Origin: Glossina fuscipes
Lineage: Eukaryota > Arthropoda > Insecta > Diptera > Glossinidae
Length of the DNA stretch: 64,000 nt
Assembly: GCF_014805625.2 (NCBI RefSeq)
Contig: NW_023998440.1
Coordinates: forward strand, 1,524,621 to 1,588,620
Direction: 5' to 3'
Part shown: positions 24,635 through 37,310 of the stretch, piece by piece
How positions within the stretch are numbered: position 1 is the stretch's first letter
How the letters are laid out: the number at the start of each line of letters is the position of its first letter
The notes under the pieces: generated by a model
What the model was told of the DNA's origin: nothing
Database searches by the model: none
Seen by the model: only the letters and a program-made list of their open reading frames with translations
Translations under genes and position numbers: made by a program

Positions 24635-26896
24635 TATAGAGGTATATAACATTCGATTCAATAAGTTTGTAGGACGATATACAAATGTAGGATGACTACA
24701 TATCATCTACTAATCCTCAAACGAAATGTGCCGATCTTCGTGTCATTTTTACCATTAGTTTACAGATTTGGTGAGAGCTCAGGTGGTAACGGCGTAACAC
24801 TTATCGATTGGGCACACGCATGCACACACGCTAGGCTGAGGCCAACACCTCCCTATGTCTTTCTTTCTTTAGCTTTCCTCACTTCTTTCTGATCGTCATC
24901 GCGTCACGCAAGGAGGGGCCTTCCCTGAATGAATGGTCATATAAAAAAAAAAAAGGAAAAATGTTTCAGGTTTCAGCGACGCTATTTCTGTTTCTTTGAA
25001 ACAATGGAAAAAATTTTGGACCCTGCGTATAGACACTGAGTAATGGATTCGCCAAAAGTGGTGGCATCTGTATGTTATACTACGAACTTATTGAGCAATC
25101 TTTTCTGCATACATATGCCTGCCTCACTTGCCAAATGACTTAACTTCGCTGTCTGAATTGTTGTAAATTTTAATGTCAAAGCACCTGACTGACTCCTAAC
25201 AGTATGTACTCAAAAAAATTTCTCTAATAGACATTAACAACTACAAACGCCCAAATTTTTTCAGCCATTGAATGATAAATGGTTTCTTTGAGAAGCCAAT
25301 TCATGCTATAATGAGGATCTTAATAAACTGTTAGTTAGAGCGCTTTTTAATAAAGCAATCCAAAGTTTTCTTTCACTACTAAGCACAAGATATAACAAAA
25401 TGCACACATACAACAAATTTAACATATTCCTCTGTTTTTCAATTTGTATGGTTAATCGATTTGGCAAATCACACATATATAGAAGCATACATATTTATAT
25501 ACAGCTATGTAAAACCATAGTCCACTATCCTCTCCTCCAATGGCATGTGTTTGTGTACTGAAGAGCCGTTAATTGCAATTTAAATATTTATTACTTCAAG
25601 TTTCTCAAGACACTAATTGAAAGGACTTTTTTCAATTGTTCACTATCCAAAGACAATTGAAGAAAGTTTTGTATTTTTTTTTTTCGAGTAAATAATTTTA
25701 ATACCAACCTAGCACGCGAACCTCATTCTTGTCTATAATACGTAGTAATTACCTGCTTTATAATTACACTAAAAAAAGAGACGGCCAGTGCTAAAGCAAA
25801 CAGTAGCATCAGTACCATTTTGGAAGCTTTGAATTCATTACGTGACTTCACAATGCCAATTGCAATTCAATTATAGCAACCAGTTTCTCTTGTGTCATTC
25901 GAAACAAATTATAAAGCATCTGAGTTACTTGCCTGATACGCAGATTAAGTATTACAAATTTGGCGAATATTCTCGGAATTTATTTCTACGACTGTTCGCA
26001 CCGTGGTCCCGTGGCTCAGTGCTCCCAATTTGAGTACGTTAAAAGTAAGACTCGTGTGTCTATGCAGTATATGGTATACAACATATGATATGATATACGA
26101 CATGTAAGAAAATTGTATTCAACTGTGCCCGATTATTTTATACCCATCATCTTTATACCAGAAAGCATTAGAAAGAAAAGGAAATTACTGAAATTTCGTA
26201 TTTTACAACACTGAAAGGGCGTGGCTGATTTTTTCCAATTTTTATAGAACATACGTGAAAATGTTTATCGTGTGCTTATTATAGTTTAGGAGACATAAGA
26301 GAAAAGCCGAGAAAATAGCTGCACTGCAGACCTACCGATTTGCCCCATTGCCTGTGTGTAAGAACTTTCAATGTTTTTGCCAAATTTGTTCTGGTTTTCA
26401 GAAAATGAATAAACCAGAGAAAATATAAGGAAATTCTATTCTATTTTTATATTAGACATTGCGAATGTTGACGGGGAGCGGGAGGTTCGATCAAGCGTTT
26501 ATTACTTTTTAATAATGTTGAATAACTAAAGTAATAACGTGATCCCTGATCAATAAATTGAGGACATAATCTCTCGATTAAACGTATACTACGTGAATGC
26601 CGCAACATTTACCCGAAGAGACGTTTCGAAGCTCGTAACCCAATGGACATCCGGAAAGTACTTTATTTAAAAAAAAAAAAAACAAAGGAAAATCAAAAAG
26701 CAACTTAGCACATATATGCATATGTATATGTCGAATCTTTCCATAAGTCTTTCTCAATAACTCAGACGAAATAAATTCGAACCAATAAAATTTTTTAAAT
26801 TGTTTTTTTTTTATTATTATTTTTTTTATTATACTATTGTTGAAGAGAGTTTCCGTTCAAATTTTATTATTATTATTACTATCTTTATTATCTTAA
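24633..26896. other. Stretch without recognisable gene
   Basis: At 26,140-26,400, TTTTATACCCATCATC and AAAGGGCGTGGCTGATTTTT resemble the dispersed-repeat type but are weak. A CA-rich (ACATATG) and TTATTATT-rich flank precedes the piggyBac-like element. No gene recognised. Confidence 0.5.
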
Positions 26897-26900
26897 TTAA

Positions 26901-29056
26901 CACTAAAGCTACCGACATTTCATGTATACCTATTTCTACCATGAGCTTTCAAATGACCCCGTCAAAAAAACATATGTAAAGTAGACAGTAAAGAAAATAT
27001 TTTTGTGATGCTACAATAAAAACTCGTTCCCCGCTTTTCGATGTTGTATGTTTTATTTACTTTTATGCATTTTCATCACATTTTTTACAAATTACAGCAT
27101 TTTGTATTGCACATTTCCCACATACGCATTTTTTACATTTTATACGATTTTTGTTGACTTTACAATATCTTATTTGACAAGATCTCCGTTCAGAAGAAAC
27201 AGTGTTTGTATTTATTATTGTTTTTGATGAGCATTCTTGGCTTATCTGTTTCTCTTTCTGATATTCGGTCCCAAGTTCTTTTGCCAACTGAAATAAAAAC
27301 TCTTGCCTCGATATTTCCTCACCCGCCGCTTCTTTATATAAAATCCAAGAGTTTATCTCGGCTAAATCTAAGATATTGAAAAAGACCTTTAAAGACCATC
27401 TTTGAGATTTAGATTTTATGCAATATTTCCTGGCCATTTGGTCGGTTATATCTACACCGAATTTTATACTATTATAAGCCCCTAATTGTCTCTGGTGTAC
27501 GGGTGTCATTTTTTTCAATTTCAACGGATGAATGCAATGAACTAAGTATCAATACTTTTTTATTTGGCTTAGCTTTATAAATTGTGAGAATAAAATCTTT
27601 CGATTTGTATAATATTGTTGAGAAGCGTGTCATACTCTCATTTGCCTGTCTCGCTAATTTTGGTAGCTCTCTTTTATTTCTCCGCATAGTTCCAACAAGA
27701 GTAGTTCTTTTTGCTAGAAGTTTACTCGCTAATGACGCGCTTGTAAAAAAATCGTCAACTGTTATATTTCTCCCATGGCCCATATATGGTTCTGCTAATT
27801 TCAAAGTTACGAACTCTCCAAGTGGGATTGATGATTCTCTCCCTTCATCTTTTCCCAAATATGGAAAGCCATTTACTATATATTTACTTGCTACATCGGA
27901 AGCTAACCAGAATTTTATATCAAATTTGTCCGGTTTGTTGGGCATATATTGAGTAAATCTACAACGTGCTTTTGTAGGAAACAATTGTTCATCTATAGTA
28001 AGATATGCTCCTGGTTTATAACAGTTTTGTCTGTTTTCGATAAATTTATACCAAACATGAGAAATTAATGCGAACTTATCGTTTTGTAAGCGTTGGCTTC
28101 GTTGATTTTTGTTGTCAAATCGAATAAATCTCATGATTTCTGCGAAGTCATTTCGACTCATAGTTGTCGATAAAAATGACGGACCCCATTTCGTGTTCCA
28201 TAAATATGATAAATTAATATTTTAAGCCTCATATGCGCCGCGTGCATATAGAAGTCCAATAAATGCATATAATTTTGCAATAGATAAATAAATTCCAATT
28301 CGTTTTCAACACTCGAAAAGCCTCTGATTCCGTATATTCTCTCACATGTTTAATCATTTTATGAGCAATAATCAAAGAAAATGCTGAAAGTGCTCTGCCC
28401 TTCATAATATTTCGTCTAGCGTATCCTGTCGGTCCTGATATTTCCTTGAAAATATTACAAATCGATGTTCTTCCACTGTTAGACCCTTCTTTTATTTTTT
28501 TCCAAACAGTTCCGTTCATAGCAGTTTCAATCTCTTCCTCATTTGTACTTTCGGAACTAACTATAAATGTCTTTCTGTCCTGTCCTCTACGTATATTCAA
28601 AATTTTGTCTTCGTCCGTATCACTGCCAAATAAGTCACAATAATTTTCTGCAGTATCATCATCAATATCGTAAACTTCTTGATCATCTTCCGAACAATCC
28701 TTGTCGATATTATTTATTTTGTCTAATAAATTGATATTCCACGAATGTCGGACACATTGTGTATATTGTAGATTGTCTACAATTACATTGTAGACCCGTA
28801 AAACAATGTCAAGAAAGCGATTATCGAAGAATATAGTCGTAAATAATATAAATTTTTCAAGCGGTCAAATGACCGCTGACGGTAGACTAGACATGGTTTC
28901 ACTCGTTCTCGGAAAATACACATTAAAAAAAGTTGTAAATATTGAAAAATAGTTTGTATGAATATTTTAGGAAAAGTCAATAAGATACATGATGACACAA
29001 TAACGTTTTATGCGAGTTTAAAAACGGTCATTTGACCGCGCGTGGTACGTTTAGTG
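26901..29056 (-). mobile_element. Complete piggyBac-like transposon with TTAA flanks
   Basis: The element is 2,156 bp and bounded by TTAA on both sides (26,897-26,900 and 29,057-29,060), the target duplicated by piggyBac. Ends are CACTAAAGCTACC on the left and, inverted on the right, CACTAAACGTACC, matching at 11 of 13 positions. A subterminal near-palindrome, GCGGTCAAATGACCGC or close, occurs at 28,861-28,876 and 29,025-29,039, with a shorter version (TCAAATGACC) near the left end at 26,949-26,958. The minus strand encodes a transposase in pieces. Intact ends with few coding lesions suggest a recent insertion. Confidence 0.95.
27063..28740 (-). pseudogene. piggyBac-type transposase, two frameshifts and one stop
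   Basis: Cut-and-paste DDD transposase in four pieces. An acidic N-terminus is open from about 28,740, with EDDQEVYDIDDDTAENYCDL. The segment to 28,229 includes SGPTGYARRNI and GRALSAFSLI. A single-base shift near 28,265 precedes LLYARGAYEA. A TAA stop at 28,222-28,224 interrupts the frame before LSYLWNTKWGPSFLSTTMS. The middle piece (27,472-28,161) holds YLTIDEQL and ITVDDFFTS, the first two catalytic Asp. A second frameshift near 27,490 leads to the last piece (27,063-27,524) with FGVDITDQM, the third Asp, and a Cys-rich C-terminal DNA-binding tail (IKCKKCVCGKCA, VICKKC). Key residues persist, so decay is recent. True start uncertain. Confidence 0.93.
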
Positions 29057-29060
29057 TTAA

Positions 29061-30530
29061 CTTAGTCAGGGAAATGAATTCAAAGACTAAAGCCATAAAG
29101 CACTAGCATCGGAGGTTATCGGCTTTGAGCTGTCTATCGAGACCTTCTGTCTACTCAAGCAGTCAATCCAAGTTTAGAAATAATAGAACGACTGTGACAT
29201 CACAACGGTGTACAAGCTTGAAAAATTACTCACTTCGATACAAATTTCGCGACCACTAGTTTCAGGTCCAAAACGATAGCAAAACCAGCTTTGCTTGTCT
29301 CTCTAGCGACTCATCTAATGAAATAAGCTGACAATTTAACAGGCATATGTTTTACACTCCACTCCCCCTGAAGTAGAATTACGTCAACTCTATCAGCAAT
29401 CATAAGAACCAAATTATTGACATTTATAGGACATGTTAAGATCAATTCATTTAATTGCATAAAAGAGTTCACTTTATATACTACCGAATACCAATTAGCA
29501 GTTAACTTCGATTACTTTGAACTCTTCCTGCAGTTAACACGAAATTTAACTATGAGTTTTATTCTCTCTGCTTTTATTCTGTGGTTAGTAATGAAATCAT
29601 AGCTTTTGGCTTGTTAGCCGAACAAAGGAAATTGCATTAAAATTTCAATGATACTTCAATTCATTTAAAGCCTATTATTACCTGTTAGTTATGTTCATTG
29701 TGTAACTGGTATTAAGTAAGTTTTTTGTTCTTGCTTCCGTTGTATTCTGCTTATATTCATTTCTTTCTTTTCAGATATCCCTAGTGGTTTTTGCGCAAAC
29801 AATATAATAATATGGAATATAGTTCTTTATTTTTTTATTTTTTTTGTTTTTTGCAAAAAGTACCGACCATAACTTTCGCGTACTCGAATGTCTGTCGAGC
29901 GAATATATTACACAGCAAAAAAAAAAGCTCGGCGCCCTTTAAGAAAACAATAAAAAAAGAAAAATGGTAGTAACCATATGAACAACTTACTGCAGTTTGG
30001 AACTGTAATTTCTAACCAATGAGACAATAGCCGCTATAGGCATGCACTGTTTTGAACGTGTTACGTACAAAAAAAATTGTTTTTTTTTTTTCAATTTTTT
30101 GTATTATAAATGATTAAAATTATATACGAACACGACCAGGACGAGCAACGCTATAGGAAACAAAAGCTTGACGGCATAGTATGTGTTTGTTTTATGCACC
30201 TTTCATCAGTTTTTCAAAGGGATTTGATATGTATTTTATATATATGTATGTCCTAATATATATATGTGAGATATATCTATATACACTTATAGGTATACAT
30301 GTACATACATTTATACATCATTTCTTTAACGCCTAATCGTCTTCGGAAAGTACATGTTATGTCTTCCTCGACTTCAATTTCTTTGACTAGTGCGACAAAT
30401 ACATGTAGGTGACGGTATACCAAATTTTGCATTACGTTCGTAATGAAAAGTGGTTTAATTAATCATTTAATGTTTTATGTACATGCGCACAGCTTCTCTT
30501 CTTGCCTAAAATTTGAAACCATTTAAGTTT
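29061..30530. other. Stretch without recognisable gene
   Basis: AT-rich with T and A homopolymers (29,826-29,846, 29,917-29,927, 30,066-30,091) and TATATATG runs near 30,236-30,300. Nothing else recognised. Confidence 0.55.
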
Positions 30531-31005
30531 TTAAATGTTCCCTTTTTCTAATATGTCACCTCTTCTTTTTACATTCTTCTCTTTAATGCTCCAGTTGTCT
30601 TTCTTATCTTTTTTGTACCTCTCTTCTCCGCGGTTTTTTTCTCTTCTTGTTTATTTTCCCGCTTTATCTTGTCTTCTCTCGCCACGGTTTCTCTGGTTTC
30701 GTTTTACTTCGTCATGCTTCCTATTTTCTTGTCTTACTCCGGTTTCTTTTTTTTATTTCGTATTGTCTGCCCTTGTCACGTCTTGTCTGAACTTCATAGG
30801 TCACCTCGCGCTTTCTTTCATTTTGCCTATTTTATCTAGCATTTTCTTGTTTTGTGCCACCTTGTATCGTCTTATTTTCGTGATCTCTCGTTTTTTCCTT
30901 TTGCCTTCCCTGCCTTCTCCTCTCTGTCTCTCTGCTCTCTTCTTCGTTTCTTTTTTATTCACTTCTCCTCGCTTTCACTTTTCGCTACTCCTCCTTAATT
31001 AACGA
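30531..31005 (+). repeat. Strand-asymmetric pyrimidine-rich tract
   Basis: About 470 bases in which the plus strand is overwhelmingly C and T, with recurring CTTGTCTT, CTTCTC and GGTTTCT motifs but no exact period. It produces a 155-codon frame of Ser, Phe and Leu that looks membrane-like but follows from base composition. Probably a decayed cryptic simple repeat. Confidence 0.7.
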
Positions 31006-33579
31006 GTAAGCTCGGCGGGGTATTGCCATTTCCTAAAACTTTTCAAATATAATATATGTATATACAAATTGTTTGGCTTTAGAAATATTCTTAATAAACT
31101 TCTGGAACGTTGCGCCTCTATTAAAAGGCTATTACTTTGGCTTCCCTTTCATTAAGTATTTCGATAAATAGCTCTGCAAGAACGTTTGCGTTTCCTTATT
31201 GCAAAGCAAACACTACTAGAGAGAAATACCTAAGGTAATGTACTTAAATATGGACAAACTCTTTCCTTTTTATTTTATTACAAGCAAACTAATATTGAAG
31301 GCGGACTAATAATTCCTGGGAAGTCACAAGGAACAGCTCTTTGGCAAACGCACACCATGAGGTTAAGGTAGGAATCTTAAAAAATAATAGTATCCCCGCC
31401 CAACTTTTTTATTGCTTTCGGATATATTTTTGGTCTCGATTTCCATCTTCACGCTAATCATAAGCCAAGATAATAAAGTCCATAAAGGCAAAGTGGTGGG
31501 AATGCAAAATTCGTCATCGCAGACGGTTAAAGTTATCTCCCTTTGCTTTTTCTTTTTCAGCGCATTTTGTTTGTTCTTATGTCCGTTAAGCATGTTATGT
31601 GTCAGTTGTAATTTTAAAGTTTGACAGTTTACATGTGCCGTTTAGTGGCGCTTAGAATCCTCTATTCAACAGCTCCCATAGCTGATTATTAGTGTACATA
31701 TGATTCAAGCAAACAATTGAGAAAAATGGACTTTTCCTATAAACAATACATTTATATATATGTATATACGTATGCGAGCAATACTCAGCATTATACACAG
31801 GTACATACGCTTCTTGATACTTTGGCATCGCACATGAATTGATACGATATTCTAGATAGTGAATAGGCTTTACAACGTATTACATACTTACAATAATAGC
31901 CGTTGCAATATATGCGGTCATAGAATTGTACAAGCATACGAACGTAAAGAGAGAGGGAGAGAGAGTGTAAGCGAGGGAAGTAGAGGACGAGGCAGAGTTT
32001 GGACTGTACTGAAAATGATGTTGACAGTCAGAACAACAAACAACAATTGAGAGTCAAGAGTTGTATGTTGCAAATGGTTGAGGTTGAGGTATACAAACGC
32101 GATATTTTCTATTGTTTTTAGATAGCAGAGTGTGTTTGGTTATAAATACATATTCATATATATATGCTAGTATGTTTAAAAATTATTTTGAGAAGAGTTT
32201 GGCAAACTGTTTGCATGCAAGAGAGATAGTTTAATCGGGAAGTTCGAGTATTTAGCTCAAATATGAATGCTTTAATTTTTTTTTGTTTCTTTTTTGCTTG
32301 GAAACTGTTATCAGATCGTTCTTGCAAAGTCTTAATTTAATTGGTTCGATTAATACCTTAAGTATAAGTTCATGTCTACGACCAATAGAAAGGTTTTATA
32401 TTCGCTTAAGCTTAGCTGAAATAGTATTCAAATTGACATAAACTTACTGCGTGATTTCATTCACTCTATTTTAATATATATGTATATATATATATATGTA
32501 TATTATTTAAGTCGATTTGCGTGCCTTGCTAGGGCGTTTTCTATGTTAGTAGTTACCACTTACGTGGTAAGTTGCCAAGTGATTAGTTATTACACAAGAA
32601 TATACTTTCTTACTCTCTGCTATGCATATAAGTAATTTTTACTGCATTGTAATGCTCTTTGTTTTAATTGGCACTCTTCACCAACTTGTACCTTATAAAC
32701 TTTTGCATTATTTCCCAATTTTGTTAACAACTTTACAAATACTATAATTATGAAAATAATATAGAGTAACAACAACAATAACGGTATGAATTCCAACAAA
32801 TGCGTGAAAGTATTGACTTAATGGGCCGCTCCAACTTAGTATAGTCTTTCGTGGGAACATTGAATCGGGATTCAGTTTCAGCAGTGGGCAACGCAAAGTC
32901 TTATGGATGACTACTCTTTAGATTTAAAAGGCATTATCCTTTTTAATAAATTTGCTTAACAAAACAGCAAGATTTGCCATTTTCTACTTTTAACATCCAT
33001 GACCGGGATATTGTCGGTGCATATATAACGATACACAATTTTATATAGCTGAAAATTTAGGGTCCAGGCAAACGATCGGAGATCGGTGACGTAATCGGTT
33101 TTTTCGAAGTTGGAATTTGTAAGGTGGAAGACAATTTTATACCAGAATTTTTTTTACATGCCGACCTTGAGCCCGAGATACAATGGTTACTTATATGAGT
33201 AAATACCACTTGTTGCTTAATGCCAGTTTTTTTCCTACCTCATGTTCAATACGTCAATTTTTTTAAGTAAATCGCCCAATGTAACAAAAATTTAAAGTGA
33301 AATGTCCATCTTTGTTATCAGGAATAATGAGGCGTACTGTTATTGTTGCTTACTAAGTTGATCCTGCAAGTTATTTTTAACGTTTCGGTATATTTGGGAT
33401 ATTTTCATTAAATAACGGTGACTGGATTGCCGAATAGTAAACCTGATTTAATGAATACCAAGACAGATAAATACCCTACATCGCTCTACAGATATCCATT
33501 AATCGATTTTTCAAAATCAGAGAAATGCCCGCGAAAGTCCGATCCGAAATATTTTCAAAAGCGTTTGCCCTCGGGTCGA
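31006..33579. other. Stretch with simple repeats only
   Basis: A GAGA-rich run lies at 31,948-31,966 (AGAGAGAGGGAGAGAGAGT), the type bound by GAGA factor in flies, with no promoter visible nearby. A (TATA/TATG)n run occupies 32,475-32,505. No gene recognised. Confidence 0.5.
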
Positions 33580-33770
33580 CGCAAATTGTTATACCAAATT
33601 TCAGCAGTATATATATAATATGTCAAAAATAGCGGTCTGAAGGTTGAACAAAAAAAACGGCAGACAGACGGACGGACAAGTCTAGATCAACTCAGAAAGT
33701 GATTCTGATTATATCGGTATAATGAAAGCTCGGTGTATCCCAAGTCCTTTCGCGGATTGCATATATCTTG
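33580..33770 (-). repeat. Dispersed repeat fragment, inverted
   Basis: On the minus strand it shows GTTGATCTAGACTTG, CCGTCCGTCTGTCTG, TTCAGACCGCTATTTTTGA and TGAAATTTGGTAT. These match TTCAGCCTACAGACCGCTAT and TGGAATTTGGTACG of the 36.7 kb copy. Confidence 0.7.
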
Positions 33771-34720
33771 GCAAACTTAACGTGCCTTTGTATCATAAAA
33801 GTTGTAAGATACGAAAATTCCTTCAAATATTAATATATCTTCTGTCTAAGTTCTATTTAGAAAATAAGGCATTCTATGTTAAACTTGAAAATAAAGCATC
33901 TAAGGTATATAAAATTGAGCTTTAAGTATCCCAAGAAAGCGGGTGAAGCCCATTTCTTCACCCAAGTTACATTTCAAATCTTCGAATCAAAATACAGTGT
34001 ACGCAAACGGACCAGCAATTTTATTTTCATCCACTGATCCCAATAATGTTTCCATTGAACTATAAAGCCATCTCAACCCTTTCGCTTTGGCTTGATAATT
34101 GCGTACAGAAGCTGAACGAAAGAGCGGTTTAAAACTGGAAAGCTCTGTTGGCAAATACATCAAGACTCGCAGCTTAATTTAAAAATAAATATATTTTATA
34201 TAACAGTATTCTCCAACCCATTTGAATTTTTGACATTTTGATTGTGAGAAAAAGCCAGTAATCCATCTATTAAAGTGCTGCAATATGTATAGTCTATCGA
34301 CGTCTTTCCGTTTTATTACTAAGGCTATTTGGGTCGCTTGCGAAAAACTACCCATACGATAGAAAGTAATTAAATGACTTATTTTTTAACTCCATAACTC
34401 TTAGCACACTAGTCGCAAACTATGGCCGTTAAAATCACCGACAGCATTATAATATTCTTACGAAATTCGCTTTTTACAAGATACAGTCCGTATCACTATA
34501 TCGTGGATATATTGGTCAAGAGAAATGCACTTCAAAGTTCTTTTAGTGTACTACTTTGTCTTTCACAACAGTAGGAATATTTATTTACAATCTATTTTGG
34601 CCGTACTCTCAACTTCTACGTTCTTGCCAGACTAACTCTACTTTTCACAAATATTCTACTTATATACAAATTTACAAGCATCTTACTATACCTAGTTTTA
34701 TGGTTTTATTTCTAATCCCA
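33771..34720. other. Stretch without recognisable gene
   Basis: No motif recognised on either strand. Confidence 0.5.
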
Positions 34721-34727
34721 GCCTGCT

Positions 34728-34882
34728 TTTCCTGTAATCGTTTTCATCGGCCTGCACCTGCATGACGAGCCTGCGAACATGCACTTAGCTTTTACCTGTT
34801 TGCTCTTCCGCTATTCGTGTTCATCGGCCTGCAGCTTCATGAGGCGCCTGCGAATGCTCATTTGGTTTTTCCTTCTTTAGGA
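34728..34882 (+). repeat. 77-bp tandem duplication, GC-richer than surroundings
   Basis: The block TTCATCGGCCTGCACCTGCA, continuing through GAGCCTGCGAA, begins at 34,743. It recurs 77 bases later as TTCATCGGCCTGCAGCTTCA and GCGCCTGCGAA. The shared part covers most of each unit, with substitutions in between. Function unknown. Confidence 0.8.
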
Positions 34883-36649
34883 AATTTATTATTACGAAAA
34901 TTACTTAGCTGACATTAACTGGATTTGGGATTTTCGTAACAATATAATGAAGAAAGCTATAATGATAGGTTGAACATGGCTTAAAAGACCCTAAAAACTT
35001 TTCAAAATCTTAAACCGAAAGCTGTACAGGTGAATGATGTTCTAACAACTATATGTTTAATAATTTTTAATCAAATGACTAGGATTACCATAGGAGAGAG
35101 AAGAGTTGCGAATAAAACAAGGAACGTTTTGACTAACACTTTGATTAACATTCACTTTCTCCATATTGCACTATTGCCGTCTTCTAATGTCTTATTTCAA
35201 TTAATTATACTTCGTTTTTTTAGCAAATCTTCTTTTAGTAAACTAACGTAGTTGCCTGCTAAGTTACTCTATGGAAGAGTTGAACATTAAAATTAGTTCT
35301 TCCTTTCTCTGTCATGCACAATCTACAGTACAAAGATATGCGGGTGTATACAACTGACAAAAATCGCTTTTTGTGAAGGGTGTTTAATGGTGCGTCATGA
35401 CCGATTATAATATTTTCACTTTTTGGTTATTTATTATCTGCACTCATTGAATAATCTCGAATTGAGACAAACGTAGGACTTGCCATCTGTAGGCGTCCGG
35501 TTCCTAAATAACGTTCATAAGAAGCAAACGTGGTTCGAAAAGCGCTTTAGACAGACGAAGAAGTTTTAATTAATTCTGATATTTAGGCTAATTAGAGGAG
35601 TTTCTTTACTTTTAGGATCTATAAGACACCACAGTTTCGTAAATTCCATCTATATCTATTACAAACGATGCAAGAAGAGAAATACGTACGTAAATGTAAC
35701 GTTCATTCTATTATTTCCGAAACATTCAATTCATTTTTGAATTCGATTTTTAGTATTTTCATTGTTACGGATCATTGCCTGAAAAAACTCTGTTAACGAA
35801 ATTTTTGTTATTTAAGCTATATATAGCGTATATAGCGTTCACTCAATGTGTGTATGCACAGTAATCAGCTCACAAGACTAAAACTTTTCACTTTTCATTG
35901 CTAAATGCGCTCTCACTCTTCTACTGTGTTTTCAATTTACTTTTATTTTCAGTCTGTAAAGGAAAGAATTGATTTTTCCTTAGTATATTTTTAGGCATTG
36001 CATGAAAAATGTAGAAATGTGAAAGTAAAAGTTCGGTTAGTTAACGTATAATGCTTTGTGGCTTAAACTCATATACGAAGTTAATTAAGAAAAAATTGCA
36101 GCTCAACAGGAAATAAATCGTTGAGGTTCTTTGTAAATGTTAACGCACATGAACATGACTTTAATTAATGAAATTGGAAAGCAAGGTTTCACATGCTCAA
36201 AGCTTGAATGGCAAAGTTCTCCAAATTTTTAATATTAACTTTATTTGATCACAAATCGCATTTGTCGGTAATATTGTCCTCAATATGTCAATACGCATTA
36301 GTTTGGTTTTACCCTAGAAACCACAGGTCTTTAACCATCACCAGCAAGCCATCATTTGAAGAATGCAGGATTTCGGGTTTATAGCGGTTCGCAGTGAATG
36401 CATGTCTCTTCAACACGCTGTAGAATATAGAGAATAACGTTACGCTTTTTTGGTGTGATCTGCAGACGTTTATATGCAAGTTCCTACATAAAGCCACAAG
36501 TAAGGTGTAAAAAGCTATTCGGGAAAAACATTGTCTTGATCTAATTTTTCCGCATTGAATCTTATCCATCGACCTGCAATCACATGTCTCGGTTTAACTT
36601 TCTTATAAAATACTTCAACTTCTGTCGCAAATAAACCTTTTTTAATTTT
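34883..36649. other. Stretch without recognisable gene
   Basis: AT-rich, only short chance frames. GCTATATATAGCGTATATAGCG at about 35,817-35,838 is a small local repeat. Confidence 0.5.
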
Positions 36650-37310
36650 TGTACCCCAAACCACTGGTGGTACAGGCTGTATTAACCTTGTGCGGCCGTA
36701 AATAGCGTGAAGATGGGCTTAAGGTAGTCGGTCTGTCTGTCTGTCCATGCTTTTCTGTCTTCAGCCTACAGACCGCTATTTTTGAGATATCCTAATGGAA
36801 TTTGGTACGCTAACGTGTTTTGATCAACGGACAAATGCTATTGAAAACGGTTCGATTCCAACCACATGCTCAGCCCCTCTTCATATAACACACTAAGTGG
36901 AAAAATTGTTATGTGGAATAAATTAGAAACTGTCAAAGTATCTCGACAAAACTCGCTCTGTAATAACTTTTGGACGTTCTAGAGTAGCACGAAAAATTTG
37001 GTCCTTCTAGCGAAAATTTTCGGAATCTCTCTCACACAACTGTTCCTAAGATAATAAATCCTTATTTAATAAAAAGGTATTATTTTTGATGTTTCACCTG
37101 TAAAAAGTAGTTCATAATAGTAAATTGACATAGGAATCAACCTAATTTTTTGGATACCACCGCACATACGGATTTTTCCAATATACGAGCTTTGAATAGT
37201 ACGCCTTGGCATGAAAATAATGTGCAACTTTTCGTGCACTATTACCGGAGCGAGTGAATATTGGTGTAGGCGATTTAATAGTCGGCCTTGCTCGACTATA
37301 ATGTTCTTGT
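36650..37310 (+). repeat. Near full-length dispersed repeat copy
   Basis: Starts GTACCCCAAACCACTGGTGG with ATTAACCTTGTGCGGCCG. CTGTCTGTCTGTCC, GAGATATCCTAATGGAATTT, GAAAACGGTTCGATTCC and AATAGTAAATTGACATAGGA follow in order. It ends GTCGGCCTTGCTCGACTAT near 37,300. It parallels the 22.5 kb copy throughout and its tail matches, inverted, the end of the 10.7 kb copy. Confidence 0.8.

Noticed and set aside
30535..31002. 155-codon frame looking like a multi-pass membrane protein
   Set aside because: Composition follows from the pyrimidine-rich tract (TCT, TTT, CTT codons); no real helix pattern, motif or start context.
31948..31966. GAGA-factor-type element as a promoter
   Set aside because: No TATA box, initiator or downstream gene nearby; a simple purine repeat is the simpler explanation.
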